From an uncultured Comamonas sp. (GTDB lineage Bacteria; Pseudomonadota; Gammaproteobacteria; Burkholderiales; Burkholderiaceae_C), in assembly GCA_902175065.1 (NCBI GenBank), contig CABIIJ010000028.1:1-64000 (forward strand): a DNA stretch of 64,000 nucleotides. The letters are read 5' to 3'. Positions 54,694 through 64,000 of the stretch are shown one piece after another. The notes under the pieces are model-generated. The model was not told the origin of the DNA, did no database searches, and saw nothing but the letters and a program-made list of their open reading frames with translations. The position numbers and the translations under genes were made by a program. Every line of letters starts with the position of its first letter. Positions within the stretch are counted from its first letter, which is position 1.

Positions 54694-55461
54694 ATGGAAA
54701 TGTTTGGCCCGTTGGACCATGTGGCGCTGCTGCTGGTAGCGGCTTTTCTGGCCGGGGCGCTCAATGCCGTGGCCGGGGGCGGCAGCTTTCTGACCTTGCC
54801 TGCGCTGGTCTTTACCGGCGTGCCCGCCGTCACCGCCAATGCCACGGGCACGGTGGCGCTGCTGCCCGGCTACGCGGCCAGCACCTGGGGCTTTCGCGAA
54901 GACATGGCGGCCCCGCCGGGGCTGTCGATGAAGCTTTCGGTGGCCCTGTCCCTCATCGGCGGCGCCGCCGGGGCCGGGCTGCTGCTGGTCACGTCGGATG
55001 CCACCTTCAAAAAAGTCGTGCCCTGGCTGCTGCTGGGCGCCACGGCCCTGTTCGCCTTCGGCCCGCAGATCCGCGCCTGGGCGGCAGGCCAGCAGCACGG
55101 CAGTCCTTCGGCGGTCAAGGCCGCGCTGGGCATGCTGGCCGTGGCGTTTTACGGCGGCTACTTCAACGGCGGCCTGGGCATTTTGTGCCTGGCGCTGTTC
55201 AGCCTGCTGGGCCAGACCAACCTGAACGCCATGAACGGCATGAAGAACCTGGTGTCCACCCTGCTCACCGCCATCGCCGTCGGCGTGTACGCGGCCGGCG
55301 GCATCGTGCTGTGGCCGCAGGCGCTGCTGATGATGGTGGCGGCCACCGCCGGTGGCTACGGCGGCGCCCGCGTGGCCCGCAAAATCCCCGCGCCGATACT
55401 GCGCTGGGGCATCGTGGCCACGGGGCTGGTCATGTCGGTACTGTTCTTCACCAAGGTCTGA
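54694..55461 (+). CDS. TSUP-family sulfite/organosulfur exporter (TauE/SafE)
   Basis: A 255-residue membrane protein with about eight helices. The N-terminal AGALNAVAGGGSFLTLPALV (TSUP signature GAxNAxxGGGS) is clear; the second half repeats the fold (GGYFNGGLGILCLALFSLLG). It probably exports sulfite or a related anion. The TGA stop overlaps the first base of a 268-bp repeat. Confidence 0.9.
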   Translation: MEMFGPLDHVALLLVAAFLAGALNAVAGGGSFLTLPALVFTGVPAVTANATGTVALLPGYAASTWGFREDMAAPPGLSMKLSVALSLIGGAAGAGLLLVTSDATFKKVVPWLLLGATALFAFGPQIRAWAAGQQHGSPSAVKAALGMLAVAFYGGYFNGGLGILCLALFSLLGQTNLNAMNGMKNLVSTLLTAIAVGVYAAGGIVLWPQALLMMVAATAGGYGGARVARKIPAPILRWGIVATGLVMSVLFFTKV

Positions 55462-55728
55462 GAACCTGTTCACGATCTTTTCATGGTGCCCGTTGCCCCG
55501 CCAAGGCGGCAGGTGCAAGGCGCAAACCGCAGACGCCCTGGTGGGGCGGCGAGGATTTGCAACGCAGCAGATGCTGTCTTGGCGGGGCAACCCTTCGGGC
55601 AAGGCAGCAAAAAACCGCACTCGTCGTTGCGCACCTTGACCAGGCCACCAGCCTGGCCTGCGGCACGCGCCTGGATTGCGGCCTTTTGCTGCCTTGCGGG
55701 CACCATGAAAAGATCGTGAACAGGTTCT
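55461..55728. repeat. 268-bp palindromic element, copy 3
   Basis: Same structure as copies 1 and 2: terminal inverted repeats of about 30 bp (starting AGAACCTGTTCACGATCTTT and ending AAGATCGTGAACAGGTTCT) and two inner inverted pairs. Its first base is the last base of the TSUP stop codon, so it inserted exactly at the gene end or was chosen there as a terminator. Right flank: GAGAACCGG, which repeats the element's own end sequence. Confidence 0.92.
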
Positions 55729-55801
55729 GAGAACCGGCCCAAACGGTCGGCATGGCCAAAAACTGGCGAAAATCAGCGCTCTTTGCTTGCCAGGATTTGC
55801 C

Positions 55802-56725
55802 ATGGGCCAACCCACCATGATTGCCGCCATCGACTTGGGCTCGAACAGCTTTCGCCTGGAGATCGGGTCTTTCCAGGCCCAGGGCTTCATGCGGGCGCAC
55901 TACCTCAAGCGCACGCTACGCCAGGGTGCCTGCCTGGAGGACGGCGCCCTCAGTCCGGCGGCGCTGGAGACGGGCTGGGCCTGCCTGGCCGAATTTGGCC
56001 AGCTCCTGCGCCGCTACCAGGTGACCCGGGCACGCGCCGTGGCCACCCAGACGCTGCGCGAAGCCAGCAACAGCGCCCTGTTCGTGCGCGAAGGCAGCCG
56101 CCTGCTGGGCGTGCCCATCGACATCATCAGCGGGGAGCAGGAGGCAGCACTGATCTACCGTGGCGTGGCCAGCCAGTTGCCCGCGTCGGAGGATCGGCGC
56201 CTCATCATGGACCTGGGCGGGCGCTCGACCGAGCTGGCCCTGGGCCGGGGCGTGCAGGCGCAGCAACTGGTGTCCTACCCGCTGGGCAGCGTGCTCTGGA
56301 CCGGGCGCTTCTTCGCCGATGGCGCGTTGACGCAAAGCGCCTTTGCCCGGGCCGAGGCCGCTGCCTGCGCGGTGCTGGCCGATGCGCCGGGCCGATTCGC
56401 GCCGGGTAGCTGGGATTGCGCCTATGCCTCGGCGGGCACGGCCACGGCCGTCAGCGACGTACTGGCGGCGCACGGCAAGGGGGCCAGCCCGATCACGCGC
56501 GACGATCTGCACTGGCTGCGCGAGCAGTTGCTGCGCTGCGGGCGCATCCAGCGCCTGGCGCTGCCTGGCCTGCGGGCCGACAAGGCGCCAGTGGTGGCGG
56601 GCGGCCTGAGCGTGCTGCTGGCCACGTTCCACACCCTGCAACTGGAGGCGATGGTGCCCGCCCAGGGGGCGCTGCGCATCGGGGTGCTGCACAGCCTGCT
56701 GGACGGCCCGGGCGCTGCGGCCTAA
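55802..56725 (+). CDS. Ppx/GppA family phosphatase
   Basis: A 307-residue actin-like ASKHA phosphatase. The phosphate-1 motif is MIAAIDLGSNSFRLEI, followed by ARAVATQTLREASN, DIISGEQEAALIYRG and LIMDLGGRSTELALG. It has only the two core domains, the short form without the C-terminal HD domain of Ppx. Whether it acts on polyphosphate or pppGpp cannot be told from sequence. ATG at 55802 (MGQPTMIAAID) or the internal MIAAID are both possible. It converges with the next gene and overlaps it by 4 nt. Confidence 0.9.
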   Translation: MGQPTMIAAIDLGSNSFRLEIGSFQAQGFMRAHYLKRTLRQGACLEDGALSPAALETGWACLAEFGQLLRRYQVTRARAVATQTLREASNSALFVREGSRLLGVPIDIISGEQEAALIYRGVASQLPASEDRRLIMDLGGRSTELALGRGVQAQQLVSYPLGSVLWTGRFFADGALTQSAFARAEAAACAVLADAPGRFAPGSWDCAYASAGTATAVSDVLAAHGKGASPITRDDLHWLREQLLRCGRIQRLALPGLRADKAPVVAGGLSVLLATFHTLQLEAMVPAQGALRIGVLHSLLDGPGAAA

Positions 56726-57123
56726 GCCGCAGCACGGCGGTTGGCGTGGGTCTTGGTCTTGCCCCACGCCTGCAGCTTGCCGTGCGGCAGGGTGGACAGG
56801 CGTTGCAGCAAGCGGCGGCAGTAGCCCTTGACCCACAGGCATTTGTTGATTTCCTCGACCGGGAAAGGGCCGCTGACGACGACGATGTCCGCCGCTTCCT
56901 GCCACATGCCCGCAGCCCGCAGGCGCCGGCGCTTGGTGATGGCCCAGGACTGGATGCGGGCCGGGGTGCCGTGCTGGTGCAGTTCGCCGGTGTAGGCATC
57001 GAAGGCGATCGCCAGGAGGTCGGTTTTCAGCCTGAAGCGGCGTTCACCTGTGACTACGCTGGGGGTGTCGCGCATGTCGTACAGGTAGTAGCTGCCGGCT
57101 TTGAGCTGATATTGCAATTCCAT
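56722..57123 (-). CDS. Hypothetical protein
   Basis: A 133-residue protein with an alpha/beta start (MELQYQLKAGSYYLYDMRDT, FRLKTDLLAIAFDAYTGEL) and a basic C-terminal half (TKRRRLRAAGMWQEAADIVV, CLWVKGYCRRLLQRLSTLPH). Coding bias looks real and it starts with a clear ATG, but no family is recognised. The basic tail suggests nucleic acid binding. Its stop overlaps that of the convergent Ppx/GppA gene. Confidence 0.65.
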   Translation of the reverse strand: MELQYQLKAGSYYLYDMRDTPSVVTGERRFRLKTDLLAIAFDAYTGELHQHGTPARIQSWAITKRRRLRAAGMWQEAADIVVVSGPFPVEEINKCLWVKGYCRRLLQRLSTLPHGKLQAWGKTKTHANRRAAA

Positions 57124-57247
57124 GGAAAACCTCGGTGCCGCATCTTAGGCCAAACCCCGGGGCAAGAAAACCCGAAATACCGCCCGGCACCGGCCTTGCT
57201 TGCCGGTTTGGCTGCACCGGGAGCAGCGCATTGGACTATTGATTCAG

Positions 57248-57325
57248 TAGCTTTCAGCGCTGATTAACAAATGATTTCGATGCTATTTATTCCTGAGATC
57301 ATTTATTGATCAGTGGAACAAGCTA
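57248..57325. repeat. Palindromic dispersed element (78-bp family) downstream of rfbC
   Basis: The arms TAGCTTTCAGCGCTGAT (57248-57264) and ATCAGTGGAACAAGCTA (57309-57325) are imperfect inverted repeats, with an inner AAATGATTTC / GAGATCATTT pairing. It lies 12 nt beyond the rfbC stop and may act as its terminator. The rest of the gap (57124-57247) shows no gene. Confidence 0.82.
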
Positions 57326-57337
57326 TCCAAATGATGA

Positions 57338-57898
57338 TTACCACGCCCCATCGGGCAGCGCCGCCCGGGCCAGCCCGGGCTGCTGCCGGTCCTTGGCCGA
57401 GAGCTGGCAGCCGCCCGCCACGGCGGGCCAGGCGATGGCCAGATCGGCATCGTCCCAGGCAATGCCGCGCTCGCAGGCCGGGTCGTAGTAGGCGGTGGTC
57501 TTGTAGAGGCAGTCGGCCTCGGCGCTCAGGGTGAGAAAACCGTGCGCCAGGCCGGGGGGAATCCACAGCTGCTGGTGCCGTTCGGCATCGAGCTCCACCC
57601 CCAGCCATTGGCCGAAGGTGGGCGAGGTGCGGCGCAGGTCGACCACCACATCCCACACCCGCCCGCGCACCACGCGCACCAGCTTGCCCTGCGCCTGGGG
57701 CGGTAGCTGGTAGTGCAGGCCGCGCAGCACGCCCTGGCGGGAACGGCTGTGGTTGTCCTGCACGAAGGGGGCGGATACGCCGGTGGCCTCGGCAAAGCGG
57801 CGCTGGTTGAAGCTCTCGCTGAAAAAGCCGCGCTCATCCTGGAACACCGGGGGCTGCAGCAGCAGCACGCCGGGCAGGGCCGTGGTTTGCACCTGCAT
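57338..57898 (-). CDS. rfbC: dTDP-4-dehydrorhamnose 3,5-epimerase RfbC
   Basis: Third enzyme of dTDP-L-rhamnose synthesis, a cupin of 186 residues. Catalytic motifs include VLRGLHYQLPPQAQGKLVRV and WIPPGLAHGFLTLSAEADCL, with YKTTAYYDPACERGIAWDD. It starts 2 nt after the rfbA stop and ends the rfbD-rfbA-rfbC series. Confidence 0.95.
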   Translation of the reverse strand: MQVQTTALPGVLLLQPPVFQDERGFFSESFNQRRFAEATGVSAPFVQDNHSRSRQGVLRGLHYQLPPQAQGKLVRVVRGRVWDVVVDLRRTSPTFGQWLGVELDAERHQQLWIPPGLAHGFLTLSAEADCLYKTTAYYDPACERGIAWDDADLAIAWPAVAGGCQLSAKDRQQPGLARAALPDGAW

Positions 57899-57900
57899 GG

Positions 57901-58776
57901 CTAGTCGTGCAGGCAGCGCAGCAGGTACTGGCCGTAGCCCGATTTGCTCAGGGGCCGGGCCAGCCCTTCCAGTTGGCCGTTGTCGATCCAGCCCATGCGC
58001 CAGGCGATTTCCTCGGGGCAGGAGACTTTCAGCCCCTGGCGCTGCTCGATGGTGGCGATGAACTGGCTGGCGTCCAGCAGGCTGTCGTGCGTGCCCGTGT
58101 CCAGCCAGGCAAAGCCCCGGCCCAGCGGCTGCACCTGCAACTGGCCCTGCTCCAGGTAGAGGCGGTTCAAGTCCATGATCTCCAGCTCGCCCCGCGCCGA
58201 GGGCGTGAGCCGGCGGGCCAGTCCGACCACCTGCGCGTCGTAGAAATACAGGCCGGTGACGGCGTAATGGCTTTTGGGCTGCGCGGGCTTTTCCTCCAGG
58301 CCGATGACCTTGCCCCGGGCGTCGAACTCCACCACGCCATAGCGCTGCGGGTCCTGCACGTGGTAGGTGAACACGCAGGCGCCGCCGGGCTGGGCCGCCG
58401 CCTTGCGCAAGAGGCCTTGCAGCGTGTGGCCGTAGAACAGGTTGTCGCCCAGCACCAGGGCGCAGGGGCTGCCGTCCAGGAACGGCTCGGCAATCAGAAA
58501 CGCCTGCGGCAGCCCGTCCGGGCTGGGCTGCACGGCGTACTGCAGGCGCAGGCCCCACTGGCTGCCATCGCCCAGCAACTGCTCGAAGCGCGGCGTGTCC
58601 TGCGGGGTGCTGATGATGAGGATGTCCCGAATCCCGGCCAGCATCAGCGTGCTCAAGGGGTAATAAATCATCGGCTTGTCGTACACCGGCAGCAGTTGTT
58701 TGCTGATGGCCAGCGTGGCCGGGTGCAGCCGGGTGCCGGAACCTCCGGCCAGGATGATGCCTTTGCGTTGTGTCAT
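57901..58776 (-). CDS. rfbA: Glucose-1-phosphate thymidylyltransferase RfbA
   Basis: First enzyme of dTDP-rhamnose synthesis, 291 residues. The nucleotidyltransferase signature is [20 protein letters not shown], with [33 protein letters not shown] and [13 protein letters not shown]. The next gene, rfbC, begins 2 nt after its stop. Confidence 0.96.
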   Translation of the reverse strand: MTQRKGIILAGGSGTRLHPATLAISKQLLPVYDKPMIYYPLSTLMLAGIRDILIISTPQDTPRFEQLLGDGSQWGLRLQYAVQPSPDGLPQAFLIAEPFLDGSPCALVLGDNLFYGHTLQGLLRKAAAQPGGACVFTYHVQDPQRYGVVEFDARGKVIGLEEKPAQPKSHYAVTGLYFYDAQVVGLARRLTPSARGELEIMDLNRLYLEQGQLQVQPLGRGFAWLDTGTHDSLLDASQFIATIEQRQGLKVSCPEEIAWRMGWIDNGQLEGLARPLSKSGYGQYLLRCLHD

Positions 58777-58833
58777 GGACGGGAACCTTCGGGGCGATGG
58801 AATCTTGGAAAAAACGATGGGGTGCTGCGCAGG

Positions 58834-59712
58834 TCAGAGAATGTGCGCAAGCATACGCGCCACGCCCTGCTGCCAGGGCGGTGGCGCGAGGCCGAAAACC
58901 GCTTGCAGCCTGCCGCAGTCCAGGCGCGAATTGTGCGGGCGTCGCGCTGCCGTGGAATAGGCGCTGCCGGGCACGGGAAGAATCTCGGTGGTTTTTATGT
59001 TTGCCGCCAGCGCCGATTGCCGTGCCCGGGCCAAAACCAGCGCGGCGTATGCAAACCAGGTCGTCGCCCCCGCTGCGGCGCAGTGGTACAGGCCGCCGTC
59101 CTGCGGGCGGCGCAGCAGGTGGGCGACGGCGTGGGCGGTGACCTCGGCCAGCCAGTCGGCGCTGGTGGGCGCACCCCACTGGTCATCCACCACCGTCAGG
59201 TGCGGGCGCTCCTGCGCCAGGCGCAGAATGGTCTGGACAAAGTTCCGGCCCTGCGCCGCATACACCCAGCTGGTGCGCAGCACGAGGTGCGGGCCGCCCG
59301 CCTGGGCGATCAGCGCCTCGCCCTCATGCTTGCTGCGGCCATAGACCGACAGCGGCGCGGGCGCATCGTCCTCTCGCCAGGGGCGCTGGCCACTGCCGTC
59401 AAATACGTAATCGCTGCTGTAGTGGACGAACAACACCCCGTGCTGCGCCGCCCACCGGGCCAGCAGACCGGGCGTGGTGGCGTTGATGCAGCGGGCCAGG
59501 GCCGGTTCGCTCTCGGCCCGGTCGACGGCGGTGTACGCAGCGGCATTGACGATCACGTCCGGCTGCTGCCGCGCCACGGCGGCCACTGTCTGCTCGGGGG
59601 CGGTGAAATCGGCTTCGGCCCGCCCCAGGGCAACGACCTGCCCCAGCGGGGTCAGGCTGCGCTGCAATGCCCCGCCGATCTGGCCGCTGGCACCCAGCAG
59701 CACGATTTTCAT
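58834..59712 (-). CDS. rfbD: dTDP-4-dehydrorhamnose reductase RfbD
   Basis: Last enzyme of dTDP-rhamnose synthesis, 292 residues. Rossmann start [40 protein letters not shown], and the YxxxK pair in [14 protein letters not shown]. The ATG at 59712 overlaps the coaX stop (ATGA). The 4,6-dehydratase gene rfbB, needed for the pathway, is not in the window. Confidence 0.94.
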   Translation of the reverse strand: MKIVLLGASGQIGGALQRSLTPLGQVVALGRAEADFTAPEQTVAAVARQQPDVIVNAAAYTAVDRAESEPALARCINATTPGLLARWAAQHGVLFVHYSSDYVFDGSGQRPWREDDAPAPLSVYGRSKHEGEALIAQAGGPHLVLRTSWVYAAQGRNFVQTILRLAQERPHLTVVDDQWGAPTSADWLAEVTAHAVAHLLRRPQDGGLYHCAAAGATTWFAYAALVLARARQSALAANIKTTEILPVPGSAYSTAARRPHNSRLDCGRLQAVFGLAPPPWQQGVARMLAHIL

Positions 59713-60503
59713 GCACCAGACGCAGACGGCGCAAAACGCTGCTCGGCCAGGGCCACCAGCCCTTCGAACACCAGGTTGTCGACCAGCTCGAAGGGGCGCG
59801 TCATGCTCGGCACCATCTTCCAGCCTGCGCCCCCGGCCATGATGCAGGCTGGCTCCATGCGGCAGTGCAGGTACAGGTGCTGGTACATGCGCTCGACCGC
59901 CCCGGCGATGGCGTAGGTGCCGCCGCTGGTCAGCGCATCGCTGGTGTTGGTGGGAAAGGGCGTGACCTGCCCGGTGGGCACGTGCAGCCCGGCGGTGCCC
60001 GTCTCCAGCGCCCGCAGCATGATGCCGTGGCCCGGCAGGATCAGGCCGCCGAGGAAGCGCCCCTCGGCATCCAGCGCGTCCACCGTCACCGCCGTGCCGA
60101 CCATGACCACGATCAGCGGACGCGGCCCGCCGCGCTGCAGGATGCGCTGGCGGGCGCCGATCATTGCCACCCAGCGGTCCGCGCCCAGGCGCAGCGGCTG
60201 GTCGTAGCCGTTGGTCACGCCCGCGTCCCGGGCGCTGGGCACGACCCACTGCGGGGCGAAGTCCCAGCCCAGCATCTGGTCGATCTGCTCATGCACGCGC
60301 CGGCGGGTGCTTTCGCTGGCCACCGCGCAGCCCAGCATGCAGCCGGGCGCTGGCAGGCGGCTCCAGGGGCCATCGGCCAGTTGCTCGATCTGCTCCAGGA
60401 ACTCCGCCCCCTGCGCCAGCAGGGCCGCGCCGCGCCGGGGGGCGTCGTACATGGCCCACTTCAGGCGGGTGTTGCCGATGTCGATGGCTAGGAATCTGTT
60501 CAT
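59709..60503 (-). CDS. coaX: Type III pantothenate kinase CoaX
   Basis: CoaX makes 4'-phosphopantothenate, the first step to coenzyme A. The 264-residue ASKHA kinase has [43 protein letters not shown] and [17 protein letters not shown]. The start [10 protein letters not shown] at 60503 is used; the upstream extension lacks coding character. It is coupled to rfbD by a 4-nt overlap. Confidence 0.95.
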   Translation of the reverse strand: MNRFLAIDIGNTRLKWAMYDAPRRGAALLAQGAEFLEQIEQLADGPWSRLPAPGCMLGCAVASESTRRRVHEQIDQMLGWDFAPQWVVPSARDAGVTNGYDQPLRLGADRWVAMIGARQRILQRGGPRPLIVVMVGTAVTVDALDAEGRFLGGLILPGHGIMLRALETGTAGLHVPTGQVTPFPTNTSDALTSGGTYAIAGAVERMYQHLYLHCRMEPACIMAGGAGWKMVPSMTRPFELVDNLVFEGLVALAEQRFAPSASGA

Positions 60504-60686
60504 AGGGGCGCGATTATCAGGATTTTTGCGGCGGGCCGCCGCTGCGGTGTGCGGGCAGGACCGGCCGGGCGGGGCGCGAAATTGTGAAAAAACCTGCATC
60601 TGCACTCGCCTAAAGCGTTTTCCAACGGGGAGCCGGTAAAGTGCAGAGCGTCTTGTTCCTCAACTCACCACAAGGAGTCCTCCCTC

Positions 60687-61169
60687 ATGGGTCTGTTCAG
60701 TTTTATCAAAGAAGCGGGTGAAAAACTCTTTGGCGGCAAGGAAGCCCAGGCTGCCACTCCCGCTGCGCCTTCTGCCGAGGCCCTCAACGCCCAGGCGGCC
60801 AACGCCATCACCACCTACATCCAGGCGCAGAACCTGGGCCTGGAAAACCTGCAAGTGAGCTTTGACGGCAGCCAGGGCCAGGTAACCGTGAACGGCGCAG
60901 CCCCCACCCAGGCGGCCAAGGAAAAGGTGACGCTGTGCTGCGGCAACGTCGCCAGCGTGCAGAGCGTGGAAAACCTGATGACCGTCACCAACCCCGAGCC
61001 GGAAGCCCAGTACCACGACGTGGTGCGCGGCGACACCCTGAGCGCCATCGCCAAGAAGTACTACGGCAACGCCAACAAGTACCCGGTGATCTTCGAGGCC
61101 AACCGCCCCATGCTGACGCACCCGGACAAGATCTATCCCGGCCAGAAGCTGCGCATTCCCGCGCTGTAA
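60687..61169 (+). CDS. BON-LysM protein (Kbp/YgaU-like)
   Basis: A 160-residue protein with a BON domain (VSFDGSQGQVTVNGAAPTQA, NVASVQSVENLMTVT) and a C-terminal LysM domain (YHDVVRGDTLSAIAKKYYGN, YPGQKLRIPAL). The E. coli homologue Kbp binds potassium. No signal peptide. AAGGAG lies upstream of the ATG, and an intrinsic terminator follows the stop. Confidence 0.92.
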   Translation: MGLFSFIKEAGEKLFGGKEAQAATPAAPSAEALNAQAANAITTYIQAQNLGLENLQVSFDGSQGQVTVNGAAPTQAAKEKVTLCCGNVASVQSVENLMTVTNPEPEAQYHDVVRGDTLSAIAKKYYGNANKYPVIFEANRPMLTHPDKIYPGQKLRIPAL

Positions 61170-61189
61170 ACCACGCCGCACACGTCAAG

Positions 61190-61224
61190 GCCCGTCCCGG
61201 CTGGATTGCCGGGGCGGGCTTTTT
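61190..61224. terminator. Intrinsic terminator, BON-LysM gene
   Basis: A 12-bp stem (GCCCGTCCCGGC 61190-61201 with GCCGGGGCGGGC 61208-61219, one G-T pair) with a 6-nt loop, followed by TTTTT. It serves the plus-strand gene; the convergent RpiR-family gene ends at 61224. Confidence 0.88.
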
Positions 61225-62072
61225 CATTGCTCGTAGCGTTTGCTGCGCAAGAGTTGCTTGATGACCTGCGAGTGCTGCTGCACGCTGGGGCCGATCTGCA
61301 GGGCCACGCAGGTGGCCAGCACGTCGATGATGAGCAGGTGCAGCAGGCGCGACACCATGGGGCTGTAGAGGTCGTAGCCTTCCGGGTGGTCGGCGGCCAG
61401 GTGGATGGCGCAGGCCCGGGCCAGCGGGGAATTGCTGGCCGTGATGGCAATGGTGGTGGCCCCGGCCTGGGAAGCCAGCTCAGCGGCGGCGATCAGGTCA
61501 CGCGTCAGGCCGGAGTTGGAGATGATGACCGCACAGTCCCCCCGGCGCAGCAGGGCCGCGTTCATCAGTTGCACGTGGCCGTCGCTGCAGCTCATGCTGG
61601 TCAGGCCCAGGCGGAAGAATTTGTGCTGCGCATCGTCGGCCACGATGCCGGAATTGCCCGCGCCGAAGAACACCACCCGCTGGTGCTGGCGCCAGGTCTG
61701 CAGGATGGCCTGTGCCGCCGCCTCCAACGCCCTGGGCGCAGCGGCGTTGCGATATTCGAGGAAGGCGGCGACGGAGTTGTCCACCACCTTGACCAGCACG
61801 TCGGCAGGCTTGTCGTCCACGTCCACGCTGCGGTGGATGAAGGGCACGCCTTCGCTGACGCTGCCGACCAGCTTGAGCTTGAAGTCCGCCAGCCCGTCGT
61901 AGCCCATGCTGCGGCAAAAGCGCACCACGGTAGGTTTGCTCACCTGGGCCTGTTCGGCCAGGGTGCGCACCGGCAAGCGGGCAAAGGCAGACGGGTCGTG
62001 CAGCACCAGACGGGCCACGCGCTGTTCCGCCGGGGCCAGAGAGGGAAGAGAGGCAGCAATACGCTCAAGCAT
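61224..62072 (-). CDS. RpiR-family regulator (HexR-like)
   Basis: A 282-residue regulator with an N-terminal helix-turn-helix (MLERIAASLPSLAPAEQRVA, TLAEQAQVSKPTVVRFCRSM) and a C-terminal SIS sugar-phosphate-binding domain (RVVFFGAGNSGIVADDAQHK, CAVIISNSGLTRDLIAAAEL). HexR-type members sense KDPG and control glucose metabolism; no zwf, edd or other sugar genes are next to it, so the target is unknown. Start at 62072 by family length. Confidence 0.9.
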   Translation of the reverse strand: MLERIAASLPSLAPAEQRVARLVLHDPSAFARLPVRTLAEQAQVSKPTVVRFCRSMGYDGLADFKLKLVGSVSEGVPFIHRSVDVDDKPADVLVKVVDNSVAAFLEYRNAAAPRALEAAAQAILQTWRQHQRVVFFGAGNSGIVADDAQHKFFRLGLTSMSCSDGHVQLMNAALLRRGDCAVIISNSGLTRDLIAAAELASQAGATTIAITASNSPLARACAIHLAADHPEGYDLYSPMVSRLLHLLIIDVLATCVALQIGPSVQQHSQVIKQLLRSKRYEQ

Positions 62073-62170
62073 GGGGCAACAAGAAATGACCGGCAAGTGC
62101 AGTCGCAATCGGGAAATGGCCGCCATTGTGCGGCCAAGCAGCGGCGCAGAAGCCAAGTCGCAGCAATTAC

Positions 62171-62219
62171 GGCGTTTTGCCGCCTTGCGGACAGCGTGAG
62201 AAGTTCGTGAGCAGGTTCC
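62171..62219. repeat. Degenerate end of a 268-bp palindromic element
   Basis: GGCGTTTTGCCGCCTTGCGG, then ACAGCGTGAGAAGTTCGTGA and GCAGGTTCC, match the last 49 bp of the full elements at about 39 positions. Only this end is present. It lies between the RpiR-family gene and the asparaginase gene. Confidence 0.75.
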
Positions 62220-62273
62220 CGGCGGCCATCATGGCGCACGGGTTTGCCCTAGTGAACACAGGGCAGGCCTTGA

Positions 62274-63443
<1,170 letters not shown>

Positions 63444-63484
63444 ACCGGCCTGCACCGGCATACGCCCCTTGGCCCCTTGAGAAG

Positions 63485-63510
63485 AGCGCCCCTGGCCAGG
63501 GGCGCTTTTT
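63485..63510 (+). terminator. Intrinsic terminator, asparaginase gene
   Basis: A perfect 11-bp inverted repeat (AGCGCCCCTGG with CCAGGGGCGCT, effectively a 4-nt loop) followed by TTTTT and further T-rich sequence. Confidence 0.9.
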
Positions 63511-63554
63511 CGTTTTCGCTACCATGCGCGGTTTGGTCTTGCTTACGCCCCTCC

Positions 63555-64000
63555 ATGTCTGGTCTGAACCGCGCCCAACTCCAAGCCGTGCATTTCATCG
63601 ATGGCCCCTGCCTGGTGCTGGCTGGGGCCGGTTCCGGCAAAACGCGGGTGATTACGCACAAGATTGCCCACCTGATCGAATCCGGCCTGCCGCCCCGGCG
63701 CATTGCCGCCATCACCTTTACCAACAAGGCCGCCGCCGAGATGCGCGAGCGGGCCAGCGGGCTGATCGGCCGCAAGGCCAAGGACGTGCTGGTCTGCACC
63801 TTCCACGCCCTGGGCGTGCGCATGGTGCGCGAGGACGGCCATGCGCTGGGGCTAAAACCCAGCTTCAGCATCCTCGATGCCGACGATGTGACCAGCATCC
63901 TCAAGGACTGCGCCGGCGGCACCACCGATGCGGCCACGGCGCGGCAGTGGCAATGGGGCATCAGCGCGTGGAAGAACCAGGGCCTGAACGCCCGCCAGGC
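63555..64000 (+). CDS. rep: Rep/UvrD-type DNA helicase (N-terminal part, cut by window end)
   Basis: The first 148 codons of a superfamily 1A helicase. It has the Q-motif LNRAQLQAVHFIDGPCLVLA, Walker A AGAGSGKTRVITHKIAHLIE, motif Ia AAITFTNKAAAEMRERA and VCTFHALGVRMVRE. Spacing favours Rep over UvrD, but PcrA/UvrD cannot be excluded from this fragment. The ATG at 63555 is the only start before the conserved region. Confidence 0.88.
   Translation, partial: MSGLNRAQLQAVHFIDGPCLVLAGAGSGKTRVITHKIAHLIESGLPPRRIAAITFTNKAAAEMRERASGLIGRKAKDVLVCTFHALGVRMVREDGHALGLKPSFSILDADDVTSILKDCAGGTTDAATARQWQWGISAWKNQGLNARQ

Overview
The window is GC-rich, densely coded DNA that looks like a betaproteobacterial chromosome of the family Comamonadaceae (Acidovorax/Alicycliphilus-like). 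This rests on gene order (sspB-sspA-petCBA; tatCBA-HIT-his; murA-hisG-hisD; mlaFEDACB) and on protein style; the genus is an inference.

Layout. 1-9858: a BrnA-type antitoxin tail, tRNA-Thr, sspB/sspA, the cytochrome bc1 operon petABC, pdxA, a Nif3-like gene, a DegS/DegQ-type protease, tatABC and a HIT protein. 9855-13045: a patatin-like lipase, a small membrane protein and hisE, hisI, hisF. 13095-26803: galE and, divergently, a complete pelABCDEFG operon for the Pel biofilm polysaccharide. 26852-30429: hisA, hisH, hisB, hisC. 30426-33958: a PIN/RHH toxin-antitoxin pair, a fosmidomycin-resistance-type MFS pump, a TehA-like transporter and a PhnA-like protein. 34014-39734: a chromosomal integron, with an intI integrase and about nine gene cassettes with eight recognisable attC sites on the minus strand. 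39755-50391: hisD, hisG, murA, a BolA-like gene, a YadG/YadH-type ABC exporter, the Mla lipid-transport genes and a polar amino-acid ABC importer. 51346-64000: a zinc-ribbon membrane protein, ybeY, a BigR-like sulfur-response module, a Ppx/GppA phosphatase, rfbC-rfbA-rfbD-coaX, a LysM/BON protein, an RpiR regulator, an asparaginase and the start of a Rep/UvrD helicase.

The histidine genes are best read as one ancestral murA-hisGDCBHAFIE-tat cluster cut twice: by the toxin-antitoxin/pump/integron block between hisD and hisC, and by galE-pel between hisA and hisF. hisC now overlaps a toxin gene, and hisF lies behind galE.

Two dispersed repeat families stand out. One is a 268-bp element with long terminal inverted repeats and two inner palindromes (three copies and one degenerate end). 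The other is a 77-81 bp palindromic element (at least seven copies). One copy of the second family lies in frame inside pelB, one supplies the stop codon of the protease gene, and one covers the first codons of the BolA-like gene. All functions are read from sequence features without database searches.
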